Assembly: GCF_937976295.1 (NCBI RefSeq)
Contig: NZ_CALJRY010000269.1
Location: 1 to 5,615, forward strand
Direction: 5' to 3'
Source of the DNA: an uncultured Rothia sp.
Lineage (GTDB): Bacteria; Actinomycetota; Actinomycetes; Actinomycetales; Micrococcaceae
Length of the DNA: 5,615 nt
The notes below the pieces were generated by a model. That model ran no database searches. It was not told the DNA's origin and saw only the letters and a list, made by a program, of their open reading frames with translations. Shown in pieces: positions 1 through 5,604 of this stretch (positions within the stretch are counted from its first letter, which is position 1; each line of letters starts with the position of its first letter). Both the position numbers and the translations under genes were made by a program.

Positions 1-130
1 AGGAGATGACGCGGGGCAGTCGCACGTAGTCCAGCAGGTCGGCGTAGCGGCCGGCACGCGCCTCATGCGCTGCCTGGGCGGCACGCCATTCGCGGGCATC
101 CATCACCTGGGAAAATACAACACTACTCAT
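1..130 (-). CDS. N-terminal fragment of an unidentified protein, possibly actinobacterial 3-methyladenine DNA glycosylase-like
   Basis: A minus-strand frame opens with ATG at 130-128 and stays open for 43 codons to the window edge, so only the N-terminus is present. It reads MSSVVFSQVMDAREW followed by a charged, Ala-rich helix (RAAQAAHEARAGRYADLLDY). The pattern W-x-x-x-x-x-A-H-x-x-R resembles, from memory, the N-terminus of an actinobacterial family annotated as 3-methyladenine DNA glycosylase. The diagnostic downstream motifs lie outside the window, so the identity is weak. The GC-rich codon use matches the core genes, not the AT-rich toxin-antitoxin genes just upstream. The Shine-Dalgarno is poor (AGG about 8 bases before ATG), and an alternative ATG at codon 10 is possible. 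The 52-bp gap to the PIN toxin gene contains no convincing terminator. Confidence 0.5.
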   Translation of the reverse strand, partial: MSSVVFSQVMDAREWRAAQAAHEARAGRYADLLDYVRLPRVIS

Positions 131-182
131 GCTTCTAGCCTAAACGATGCTGTGACGAGGTAGTGCATGTAGCAATGTCTAC

Positions 183-842
183 CTAGCTACTAGAAGACCG
201 GGCTTTAAACTCACGTTCAAAATCGACAAACTGTGGGCTATTAATCACTGCAGTCCGAAGATAACGGGCAAATTGACCCGCTCCTGCTCGTTCAAGTGCG
301 CGAGGAATATCAGTCTCCGTGAATCCCTTAGAGTGAGCATAAGATTCCTGGGAAAGATAGACCTCGGCAAATAAGGAGGGATGAGCGTATTCGGTGAACT
401 GCATCAGAAAATCATCCGCGCTGAGTGTCTCATAATTTTGAATATTCTGAGCTTCTTCCGTGGAAGCATAATCGAGCAGTTTGCGGTCATCGGTGACTAA
501 TGCGTGCATGCCGCCGTGTTGGGCAGCAGCATGCACATGAAGATCGTTTATATCGGGAAAGCCAGCAACTGGTTCAACAGGGAAACCTGCGATTAGGGAC
601 TTGCAGGATGTCAGGATTTGTTGTTTCCATTTCTCAATTTTTGCATCATGAATCATTGGGTCCTTTCGGCGTGTGTGGTATCCAAACTCATCCATGATTC
701 CGGTGGATACGTATGGAGCGAAAAATCTGTAGTCACTCTCCTTTGTCAAAAGGAGAATCCAATCGCGAAGAGTCTTAGACATCAGAATGTTCGTATCCAG
801 TAGGACAGATTCAGCATCTGATAATGTACTCTCTTCTACCAC
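183..842 (-). CDS. PIN-domain ribonuclease toxin (VapC-like) of a type II toxin-antitoxin module
   Basis: This is a 219-residue protein starting at GTG (842-840) and ending with TAG. The N-terminal PIN domain (about residues 12-145) shows the metal-binding acidic residues of the family in order: D16 in LLDTNIL, D51/E52 in IMDE, D100 in the D-x-H-V-x-A-A-A helix (INDLHVHAAA) and D118/D119 in LVTDDRKLL. PIN toxins are Mg2+-dependent ribonucleases that usually cut tRNA or rRNA and arrest translation; the target here cannot be read from sequence. The protein is longer than a classic VapC of about 130-140 residues: residues 146-219 form an extra, probably helical C-terminal segment. The pairing with an excisionase-like antitoxin resembles, from memory, the mycobacterial VapBC50 type. 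The gene overlaps the antitoxin gene by 7 bp and has its own GGAGG inside it. GC is about 46% over 241-840, well below the neighbours, which suggests horizontal acquisition. All catalytic acids look intact. Confidence 0.88.
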   Translation of the reverse strand: MVEESTLSDAESVLLDTNILMSKTLRDWILLLTKESDYRFFAPYVSTGIMDEFGYHTRRKDPMIHDAKIEKWKQQILTSCKSLIAGFPVEPVAGFPDINDLHVHAAAQHGGMHALVTDDRKLLDYASTEEAQNIQNYETLSADDFLMQFTEYAHPSLFAEVYLSQESYAHSKGFTETDIPRALERAGAGQFARYLRTAVINSPQFVDFEREFKARSSSS

Positions 843-1300
843 GCAGGTCCTCCGATAATGTCGTTGAGATTGTTCTCTTCCTCAAATTTCCAAAGATCTT
901 TGAGAGCTTGTTCCTTCTGAGCGATGGTCTTCTCCAAAAGGGTCTTGCGGAAAACTTCTGCGTCCCCGGTGCGGATGCGGAAATGACTTCCTACTTTGAA
1001 CGCGGGGAGCTCGCCGGAACGAATAGCCTTCATAAGGGTCGGGCGTGAGATGCCAATGCGACGAGCTGCCATAGTAGTGGTCAAGTACTGTGGGCTGGTC
1101 TGAATCTCGATGCGCTGGCCCTGTGCTAAAGCATGCAAAACCTGTTGAATAACTTGGCTAAGCGCATCACCGATTTCCTGGCTTTCATTCCCTGAAACGG
1201 TCAGAGTAACGGCAGTTTCGTTTGAGTCCCCGAGTAGCTTTTTTGCTTCGGTTTGGGCTTGATTAAGGGTTTCCTCCTGCAGGAGTTGGGTGTTGGGCAT
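836..1300 (-). CDS. Excisionase/MerR-type HTH antitoxin and autorepressor partner of the PIN toxin
   Basis: This 154-residue protein starts at ATG 1300-1298, after AAGGAAGG with a 7-base spacer, and ends TAG. Residues 1-40 are polar. Residues 45-70 form a helix plus strand (ALSQVIQQVLHALAQG, RIEI). Residues 73-117 are a clear excisionase-family helix-turn-helix with wing: LTTTMAARRIGISRPTLMKA, then RSGELPAFKVGSHFRI and DAEVF. This is the Xis/MerR-like DNA-binding fold found in antitoxins of PIN toxins as well as in phage excisionases. The C-terminal tail (118-154) is a charged helix containing QALKDLWKFEEENN and ending GGPAW; by analogy with VapB proteins it probably holds the toxin. The immediately downstream, overlapping PIN gene makes an antitoxin far more likely than a phage excisionase, as no integrase or att site is seen. 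It probably represses its own promoter through the inverted repeat at 1403-1434. Its base composition is AT-richer than lysC. Confidence 0.87.
   Translation of the reverse strand: MPNTQLLQEETLNQAQTEAKKLLGDSNETAVTLTVSGNESQEIGDALSQVIQQVLHALAQGQRIEIQTSPQYLTTTMAARRIGISRPTLMKAIRSGELPAFKVGSHFRIRTGDAEVFRKTLLEKTIAQKEQALKDLWKFEEENNLNDIIGGPAW
840..853 (-). promoter_or_regulatory. Shine-Dalgarno and GTG start of the PIN toxin, inside the antitoxin gene
   Basis: On the minus strand GGAGG (853-849) is followed by a 6-base spacer, ACCTGC, and GTG (842-840). This fixes the toxin start although it is not ATG. The site lies in the last codons of the antitoxin, whose TAG (838-836) falls just inside the toxin frame. 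This layout typically couples toxin translation to antitoxin translation. Confidence 0.8.
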
Positions 1301-1387
1301 CTTTGTTCCTTCCTTGTATTACTGGATTGCATTTGGTGCTTAGCTCAAGTAAGTTAGAACCTCGCAAAATGTAGTCCAGTAGCTATA

Positions 1388-1417
1388 ACTCTACCTTGTA
1401 TCTGAAATAACTGTAAA
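1388..1417 (-). promoter_or_regulatory. Putative promoter of the toxin-antitoxin operon
   Basis: On the minus strand TTTACA (1417-1412) matches the -35 consensus at 5 of 6 positions. An 18-base spacer follows, then TAGAGT (1393-1388), a 4 of 6 match to the -10. The predicted start point is near 1380, giving a leader of about 80 bases before the antitoxin ATG. The -35 lies within the inverted repeat at 1403-1434, as expected for an autorepressed operon. It is a consensus match only. Confidence 0.5.
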
Positions 1418-1434
1418 GTGTTTCAGTTATTTCA
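1403..1434. repeat. Perfect 11-bp inverted repeat, candidate antitoxin operator
   Basis: TGAAATAACTG (1403-1413) and its exact reverse complement CAGTTATTTCA (1424-1434) are separated by 10 bases. Two more A-T pairs are possible inside the spacer. The half-site centres are 21 bp apart, two helical turns, which suits a protein dimer binding one face of the DNA. There is no T tract and the repeat is AT-rich, so an operator is more likely than a terminator. Its position over the -35 of the toxin-antitoxin promoter supports autorepression. Confidence 0.65.
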
Positions 1435-1450
1435 TTTGTAAACAGAAAAG

Positions 1451-1490
1451 GGGAGGGGCGGTGCTGAGAAAACCCAGCACCGCCCCTCCC
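1451..1490 (-). terminator. Rho-independent terminator of lysC
   Basis: A perfect 16-bp stem joins 1451-1466 (GGGAGGGGCGGTGCTG) with 1475-1490, around an 8-base loop. Read on the minus strand it starts 30 bases after the lysC TAG and is followed by CTTTTCTGTTT, a good U-rich tail. It insulates lysC from the toxin-antitoxin genes. On the plus strand no T tract follows, so it acts in the minus direction. Confidence 0.9.
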
Positions 1491-1520
1491 GAAGCGTACA
1501 GCCCACAAACGAGCTAAACC

Positions 1521-2816
1521 CTAGCGGCCAGTACCACCGTAAACAGTAGCCTCGCCCTCAGCATCCAGACCGAACGCAGTGTGCACCGCGCGAACAGCCT
1601 CATCCAGCTTGCTCAGCTCAGTAATCACCGAAATACGGATCTCAGAAGTCGAAATCATGTCAATGTTCACGCCAGCGTTCGACAGGGCCTCAAAGAAAGT
1701 GAACGAAACACCCGTGTTAGTCTTCATGCCCGCGCCAACCAGCGACAGCTTACCAACCGACTCGTTGTAAATAACCTCCTGGAAACCCAGCTCAGCCTTA
1801 GCAGCCTCCAGCGCCTTCAGCGCGGTGGGGCCCTGATCCTGATCCAGGGTGAAGGAAATATCGGTCACGCCGGGGCGGTCAGTCGGAACGTTCTGAACAA
1901 TCATGTCCAGGTTAACCTTCGCCTCATTAATCAGACCGAACACCTTAGCTGCCGAACCGGGAACATCCGGAACACCAACAACAGTAATCTTTGCGCGGGT
2001 GCGATCGTGCGCGACACCAGAAATCAGGGGCTGCTCCAAGGGAATCTCCTTCAGATGGGTGGGGGTCAGTTCCGCGGACTCCTCCGGAACCACAATAGTG
2101 CCTTCAAGGTTAGAGAACGAAGAACGCACGTGAAGCTTCAAATTAAAACGACGAGCATACTCAACACTGCGCAGGTGCAGAATCTTCGCACCGTTAGCCG
2201 CCATCTCCAGCATCTCTTCACTGGTGATGGTGTCCAGCTTATGCGCGGTCGGCACGATGCGCGGGTCGGCAGTGAAAACGCCGTCAACATCCGAGTAAAT
2301 CTCGCACACATCAGCGTTCAGAGCAGCAGCCAGAGCAACAGCAGTCGTATCAGAACCGCCGCGGCCCAGAGTCGTAATATCGCCGCTCTGACGGTTCATA
2401 CCCTGGAAACCAGCAACAATCGCAATGTTGCCAGCCTCAATCGACTCACGGATACGATCCGGGTTGACCTCCACCAGACGCGCAGAACCGTGCACGCCGT
2501 CAGTAATCATGCCAGCCTGAGAACCAGTGAAAGACTGGGCCTTAGCACCCAGGTCGTTAATAGCCATCGACAGGATGGCGGTCGAAATGCGTTCACCGGC
2601 AGTCAGCAGCATGTCCAGCTCACGCGAAGGAGTGACATTGCTGGTGACCTCTGCGGCAAGGTCGAGCAGCTCATCGGTGGTGTCGCCCATAGCGGACACC
2701 ACGACGACCACATCGTTACCTGCCTTCTGAGTGTCCACGACGCGGCGGGCAACGCGCTTGACGCCCTCCGCATCCGCTACGGAGGAACCGCCGAACTTTT
2801 GGACGATCAGGCTCAT
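1521..2816 (-). CDS. lysC: Aspartate kinase (aspartokinase), lysine/threonine-regulated
   Basis: LysC phosphorylates L-aspartate with ATP, the first step of lysine (and diaminopimelate), threonine, methionine and isoleucine synthesis. It is a cytosolic enzyme. The 431-residue protein has the amino-acid-kinase motif KFGGSSV at 7-13, the nucleotide/substrate loop TTLGRGGSDTTA at 148-159 and SDVDGVFTADPR at 175-186. Two ACT-type regulatory domains follow at about 267-345 and 353-431, with GAGM at 361-364 and STSEIRISV at 389-397. Length and C-terminus (VYGGTGR) match the actinobacterial enzyme of about 421 residues. The start is ATG 2816-2814, because MSLIVQKFGG is the conserved N-terminus and GGAG lies 6 bases upstream; a GTG at 2858 would add 14 residues unlike the family and lies almost at the predicted transcription start. 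In this family lysine and threonine inhibit through the ACT domains. An internal start for a beta subunit is present (see 2037-2051). The usual downstream partner asd is absent; a strong terminator follows instead. Confidence 0.96.
   Translation of the reverse strand: MSLIVQKFGGSSVADAEGVKRVARRVVDTQKAGNDVVVVVSAMGDTTDELLDLAAEVTSNVTPSRELDMLLTAGERISTAILSMAINDLGAKAQSFTGSQAGMITDGVHGSARLVEVNPDRIRESIEAGNIAIVAGFQGMNRQSGDITTLGRGGSDTTAVALAAALNADVCEIYSDVDGVFTADPRIVPTAHKLDTITSEEMLEMAANGAKILHLRSVEYARRFNLKLHVRSSFSNLEGTIVVPEESAELTPTHLKEIPLEQPLISGVAHDRTRAKITVVGVPDVPGSAAKVFGLINEAKVNLDMIVQNVPTDRPGVTDISFTLDQDQGPTALKALEAAKAELGFQEVIYNESVGKLSLVGAGMKTNTGVSFTFFEALSNAGVNIDMISTSEIRISVITELSKLDEAVRAVHTAFGLDAEGEATVYGGTGR
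2037..2051 (-). promoter_or_regulatory. Internal Shine-Dalgarno and TTG start for a 172-residue aspartokinase beta subunit
   Basis: Within lysC, AAGGAG (2051-2046) precedes by 6 bases an in-frame TTG (2039-2037), codon 260. Translation from here to the lysC stop gives exactly 172 residues, covering both ACT domains. That is the length known for the separately translated beta subunit of Corynebacterium glutamicum aspartokinase (alpha2beta2). The match in position, length and ribosome-site quality supports real internal initiation, though TTG is a weaker start than ATG or GTG. Confidence 0.7.
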
Positions 2817-2846
2817 TGATATCTCCAGGTCAGTTACTTGTGTGCT

Positions 2847-2862
2847 GCCGGCAGACACCGGC
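2847..2862 (-). repeat. Short GC-rich hairpin in the lysC leader
   Basis: GCCGG and CCGGC pair around a 6-base loop (2847-2851 with 2858-2862). The overlapping palindrome CTGCCGGCAG (2845-2854) gives an alternative fold. It would sit at the 5' end of the predicted lysC transcript. No leader peptide or riboswitch core was recognised, so the role is unknown. Confidence 0.35.
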
Positions 2863-2868
2863 TCCTCA

Positions 2869-2877
2869 TTTATAGTA
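2869..2877 (-). promoter_or_regulatory. Putative lysC promoter (-10 region)
   Basis: On the minus strand TACTATAAA (2877-2869) contains TACTAT and TATAAA, both good -10 hexamers. The expected -35 region has only weak sequence (GCTTGT about 16 bases upstream), so only the -10 is supported. The start would fall near 2862, giving a leader of about 46 bases. This fits lysC being transcribed separately from recR. Confidence 0.5.
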
Positions 2878-2966
2878 GACGGCGTTCAGCACAAGCGACT
2901 AACTGGGTGCCCGTGTGTATTGCCTCGTGAAATATTACGTAGTGTTACGGGGCGGTGATGCGGGGT

Positions 2967-2989
2967 GGGCATGCGAGTACAGCACGCCC
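2967..2989 (-). terminator. Weak terminator-like hairpin after recR
   Basis: On the minus strand GGGCGTGC (2989-2982) pairs with GCATGCCC (2974-2967) around a 7-base loop; one pair is G-U in RNA. It lies 14 bases after the recR stop. No U tract follows, so it may only slow or stabilise the transcript end. The G-U pair works only in minus-strand RNA, which agrees with the recR direction. Confidence 0.4.
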
Positions 2990-3003
2990 GCAGAGGCGAG
3001 TTT

Positions 3004-4143
3004 CTAGGTCCACGGGTTCACGTACGTGACACCCGGCAGCGGCGGAACATCCGGCTTAGGGGTACGCAACGGGGCGTTCTGAATAGTGCGGATCTTCTCC
3101 TCATAGTCGGGGGTGCGGAACACCTCCGGCGCATCTTCTACCTGCTCGGCTACGGACGCTTCAGCCGGTTCGGAGGCGGCACTCGCCGGAGCGTCTGGGG
3201 TGCCCTCGCCGGAGTCTTCGCCCAGGTCAGGGGTGGATTCTGCGGTGCTCTGAGCCTCAGCAGAATCGGTGGGGGAGACCTCGTTTTTGGACTCCTCAGC
3301 CTCCCGCAGAACCCGCTCAATCAGCTGCTCATCCACCGTGCCCTGCACACCCCCAGCGACGGGTGCCTCCGCGCGGGGACGGGCAGAATCCTCAGAATCC
3401 AGGTCATCAAACATGCTCGAATTCCAGCGGCGGCGAGTCTGCTTCGCCTCCTGAGCCTGAACCTGAGCTGCCTGCTCACGCTCCTGCTCCTCCTCACGGT
3501 TCACGCGCTCAAAATCCTCGGCGGCAGTATGAGCCACCGCCGTGCCCTCGCTAATGACGCGGCGGCCCTCCAACGCGCGGCCCAGGGTAATCTCGTCCGC
3601 GTACTCCAGATCGCCACCGACCGGCAGACCCGACGCCAGACGCGACAGACGCACACCCAGTGGCACGAGCATGCGCGAGAGGTAGGTTGCGGTTGCCTCA
3701 CCCTCAAGGTTCGGGTCCATCGCCAGAATAATCTCCTGGATGCGCTCATCCGCCAGGCGGGACACCAGCTCACGGATACGCAACTGCTCCGGGCCCACAC
3801 CAGCCAGCGGGTTAATGGCGCCACCGAGCACATGGTAGCGGCCGGTAAAGGAACGGGTGCGCTCAATCGCCACCACGTCCTTCGATTCTTCGACCACGCA
3901 CAGCATGGACGGGTCGCGGCGCTCATCACGGCAAATCGAGCACAGCTTCGTCTCGGAGACGTTACCGCACTCCTCGCAGAAACTTACGCTGGTCTTCACC
4001 GTGGAAATGGCGTTGGCTAGGCGCGCCATATCGGCAGCATCCGCATTCAGAATGTGAAAAGCGATGCGCTGAGCCGACTTGGGGCCCACACCCGGCAGGC
4101 GGCCGAGCTCGTCAATGAGGTTTTGAACTGCTCCCTCGTACAT
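3004..4143 (-). CDS. recR: Recombination protein RecR with a long acidic C-terminal extension
   Basis: RecR works with RecO (and RecF) to load RecA on gapped DNA in recombinational repair. The 379-residue protein has a normal core: helix-hairpin-helix at about 12-32 (LGRLPGVGPKSAQRIAFHIL), a four-cysteine zinc site C56/C59/C68/C71 (CEEC, CSIC), a Toprim domain at about 79-172 with E85 (VVEESKD) and MDPNLEGEAT at 142-151, and the C-terminal core motif GLPVGGDLEYADE at 172-184. Family members usually end near residue 200. Here about 180 more residues follow without a stop: a charged Glu/Gln/Arg stretch (210-240), WNSSMFDDLDSED (240-252), an Ala/Glu/Ser/Pro-rich acidic segment (255-340), and a less biased end, PDYEEKIRTIQNAPL at 345-359 finishing GVTYVNPWT. 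The extension is probably mostly disordered. The start ATG follows AAGGAG with a 5-base spacer. dnaX lies upstream, separated by a hairpin; ybaB is not between them. Confidence 0.95.
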   Translation of the reverse strand: MYEGAVQNLIDELGRLPGVGPKSAQRIAFHILNADAADMARLANAISTVKTSVSFCEECGNVSETKLCSICRDERRDPSMLCVVEESKDVVAIERTRSFTGRYHVLGGAINPLAGVGPEQLRIRELVSRLADERIQEIILAMDPNLEGEATATYLSRMLVPLGVRLSRLASGLPVGGDLEYADEITLGRALEGRRVISEGTAVAHTAAEDFERVNREEEQEREQAAQVQAQEAKQTRRRWNSSMFDDLDSEDSARPRAEAPVAGGVQGTVDEQLIERVLREAEESKNEVSPTDSAEAQSTAESTPDLGEDSGEGTPDAPASAASEPAEASVAEQVEDAPEVFRTPDYEEKIRTIQNAPLRTPKPDVPPLPGVTYVNPWT

Positions 4144-4193
4144 GGCTTCTCCTTCAAATGCGGTGTGTTGTGCTGATGTGTTGTTTGGGCGAC

Positions 4194-4222
4194 GTTATGA
4201 GTATGCACCCAACCCCTGACAG
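4194..4222 (-). promoter_or_regulatory. Candidate recR promoter
   Basis: On the minus strand CTGTCA (4222-4217) and CATAAC (4199-4194), each matching consensus at 4 of 6 positions, are spaced by 17 bases. They lie between the dnaX hairpin and the recR ATG, where a separate promoter would be expected. The matches are moderate, so readthrough from dnaX is the alternative. Confidence 0.35.
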
Positions 4223-4251
4223 TTTAGGTGCGTTTCGCGTAGCGAGTATGC
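4199..4251. repeat. Pair of direct repeats upstream of recR
   Basis: GAGTATGC occurs at 4199-4206 and 4244-4251, 45 bp apart. On the minus strand the copies read GCATACTC-GCT-ACG and GCATACTC-ATA-ACG, so 11 of 14 bases agree. The left copy adjoins the candidate -10. It could be a regulator site, a duplicated -10 (CATACT) or chance. Confidence 0.4.
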
Positions 4252-4264
4252 GGCCAGAATGAGT

Positions 4265-4293
4265 GCGCCCGCCATCGGTGCGATGGCGGGCGC
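4265..4293 (-). terminator. Terminator-like hairpin after dnaX
   Basis: A perfect 13-bp GC-rich stem (GCGCCCGCCATCG at 4265-4277 with 4281-4293) encloses a 3-base loop, 18 bases after the dnaX TAA. The following minus-strand bases (ACTCATTCTGG) are only mildly U-rich, so termination may be incomplete. High-GC actinobacteria often have such stems without long U tracts. Confidence 0.65.
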
Positions 4294-4311
4294 GGCACCT
4301 ACGACCCCGGG

Positions 4312-5604
4312 TTAGGGCTGGTGCAGGGGGCGTTCGTCAATGACGGTGCCACCAATAATTTTTTCGATAGCGCGCAGACCGATGAAGGTGCTGTTTTCGA
4401 CCTTCTCATCATCCTCAGAGACGTAGTCCTCATCGGATGCGGCGCGTGCCGGGCGAGCCGGTGCCGCCGGTGTTGCGGGCTGCGCGGACTTCTCCTCAGT
4501 TACCGGAGCATTATCAGCCGGAGCCGCCTGCACTGGATCTACCTGTACCGGAGCCGCGAGCGGACCTGCCGGAGCGACCGGAGCCGCGAGCGGACCTGCA
4601 GGCTCAACCGGGGTTGCCGAATCCTGCGGCGCTGCCTGCGGTGCCTCCGCCAACGGACCCGCCGCGAGGGGGCCTGCCGGGGCAACCGGAGCTGCGAGCG
4701 GACCCGCCGGTGCTACAGGCTCAGCAGGCAATGCGGGCGCAGTGGGCATTGCGGGAGGGACGGGTGCCTCAACCGGTTCAGCGTAGGGAGGCTCATCCTC
4801 AAAAGGGGGCTCCTCCTCATAGGGAGGTTCCTCCACGTGAGGGGGCTCCTGCGCACGCTGAGAATCTGGGGCATGCTGGGGTTCCTGTGCGCTCTTCTGC
4901 TGCGGAACTCCACTACCGGAGGCTGCAAAGGAATCACGCTCACCAAAACCACCCGCCGGAGCAGCCGGAACCTGCTGAGGAAGCGGGGGCTCAGGCGCAA
5001 GCGGACCAGCCGGTGCCTGCGGGGCCGCCTGCTGAGGCGCCTCCTCGGGGGCGCTCTGCGGAATCGGGGCAACTTCCCACGCGCCCAGGGGCGCATCCAC
5101 GCTCGTAGACTCGGGGGTGTTTGCGCCGGTCAGCGGCTGACCGTGGCGACGCCACGCATCCTCACCGCCGCGCGGACCATCAGCCAGAGGTGCCGGCTGA
5201 GAGGGCTGTGGGGGAGTCTGCTGGACGGGCGGCTGAGGCGCCTGCGGGGCAGGCGCCACCGGAGCGGCGGACTGAGCAGCAGGGGCAGGCTGAACCGCGG
5301 GTTTAACCTGCTCACCGGGCTTCGCCACCTGAGCGTGAATCGTCACCTGACGGCGCAGGAACTCACTCACGCGGGCGGTCAGCTCGGGCACAAAGCCCTT
5401 GACCGCGCGTAGGGTCGCAATGTCGGCGCTCACGTACAGGGTCGTGCCGTCCATGCGGGCGGGGTGAACCTTCATCAGCTGCTCCGCCGCACCCGGAACG
5501 TTCATTCGGTTAAGGATGGCACGCCAATTACCCTGAACCGCCGCCAGCGGATCGTTCGGGTTAAGCTTCAAAGGCGCGGAGGGGGTACCCGCTGCAGCGG
5601 CACC
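4312..5604 (-). CDS. dnaX: DNA polymerase III subunit gamma/tau, C-terminal part (5' truncated)
   Basis: DnaX is the clamp-loader ATPase subunit that links the replicative polymerase cores to the sliding-clamp loader. The frame is open from the right edge and ends in TAA at 4314-4312; the start, ATPase domain and zinc site are missing. A TTG at 5571 is not a convincing start because the frame continues upstream as GAAAAGTPSAPLKLN, typical linker sequence. What remains is a folded block encoded by about 5556-5326 (DPLAAVQGNWRAILNRM to RRQVTIHAQV), then about 290 residues of Pro/Ala/Gln/Glu-rich linker, then a conserved C-terminal motif (DEDYVSEDDEKVENSTFIG, AIEKIIGGTVIDE) encoded by 4315-4434. 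As I recall, actinobacterial DnaX proteins end with this acidic-plus-IGG motif. The recR gene downstream supports the call. The linker carries two sets of peptide repeats. The reading frame's last codons, beyond 5604, come from adapter sequence. Confidence 0.85.
   Translation of the reverse strand, partial: GAAAAGTPSAPLKLNPNDPLAAVQGNWRAILNRMNVPGAAEQLMKVHPARMDGTTLYVSADIATLRAVKGFVPELTARVSEFLRRQVTIHAQVAKPGEQVKPAVQPAPAAQSAAPVAPAPQAPQPPVQQTPPQPSQPAPLADGPRGGEDAWRRHGQPLTGANTPESTSVDAPLGAWEVAPIPQSAPEEAPQQAAPQAPAGPLAPEPPLPQQVPAAPAGGFGERDSFAASGSGVPQQKSAQEPQHAPDSQRAQEPPHVEEPPYEEEPPFEDEPPYAEPVEAPVPPAMPTAPALPAEPVAPAGPLAAPVAPAGPLAAGPLAEAPQAAPQDSATPVEPAGPLAAPVAPAGPLAAPVQVDPVQAAPADNAPVTEEKSAQPATPAAPARPARAASDEDYVSEDDEKVENSTFIGLRAIEKIIGGTVIDERPLHQP
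4547..4599 (-). repeat. 23-bp direct repeats encoding PAGPLAAPV units in the DnaX linker
   Basis: The same 23 bases (ACCGGAGCCGCG then AGCGGACCTGC) occur at 4547-4569 and 4577-4599, a period of 30 bp or 10 residues. They encode successive PAGPLAAPVA units. Diverged copies of the same pair lie at about 4650-4715. This indicates recent duplication by slippage or unequal recombination in a disordered linker. Confidence 0.85.
4777..4848 (-). repeat. Four tandem 18-bp units encoding an EPP(Y/F/H)xE hexapeptide
   Basis: Four in-frame 18-bp units at 4848-4831, 4830-4813, 4812-4795 and 4794-4777 encode EPPHVE, EPPYEE, EPPFED and EPPYAE. The first three residues are constant and the fourth is aromatic or His. 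The units are acidic, unlike the neutral Ala/Pro linker around them. Confidence 0.88.

Noticed and set aside
836..1300. Phage excisionase, implying a prophage or integrative element
   Set aside because: The overlapping PIN toxin gene explains the HTH protein as an antitoxin. No integrase, att-like repeat or phage gene is visible.
1320..1381. 7-bp inverted repeat TACTGGA/TCCAGTA in the toxin-antitoxin leader
   Set aside because: It is short, with arms about 50 bases apart, so it can easily arise by chance; no function is supported.
1581..2819. Long plus-strand open frame (412 codons) opposite lysC
   Set aside because: It is an antisense shadow of the lysC codons. Its product is rich in Arg, Asn, Gln and His with no domain, and there is no good ribosome site.
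2817..2858. Upstream GTG start for lysC adding 14 residues
   Set aside because: The ATG at 2816 has GGAG at the right distance and the conserved MSLIVQKFGG start. The GTG lies within about 4 bases of the predicted transcription start.
2965..4020. Plus-strand open frame (351 codons) opposite recR
   Set aside because: It is a shadow of RecR, which has full family motifs on the other strand. The composition is Arg/Leu-rich nonsense.
4777..4848. CRISPR-like short repeats
   Set aside because: The 18-bp units have no spacers, are in frame and encode a hexapeptide repeat inside dnaX.
4321..5412. Plus-strand open frame (363 codons) opposite dnaX
   Set aside because: It is an Arg/Cys/Gly-rich shadow produced by Pro/Ala codons of the DnaX linker. 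The conserved C-terminus is on the minus strand.
4312..5571. Complete 419-residue gene starting at TTG 5571
   Set aside because: The frame stays open upstream to the contig end with linker-like sequence, and the protein lacks the DnaX ATPase domain. It is a truncated gene, not a short one.
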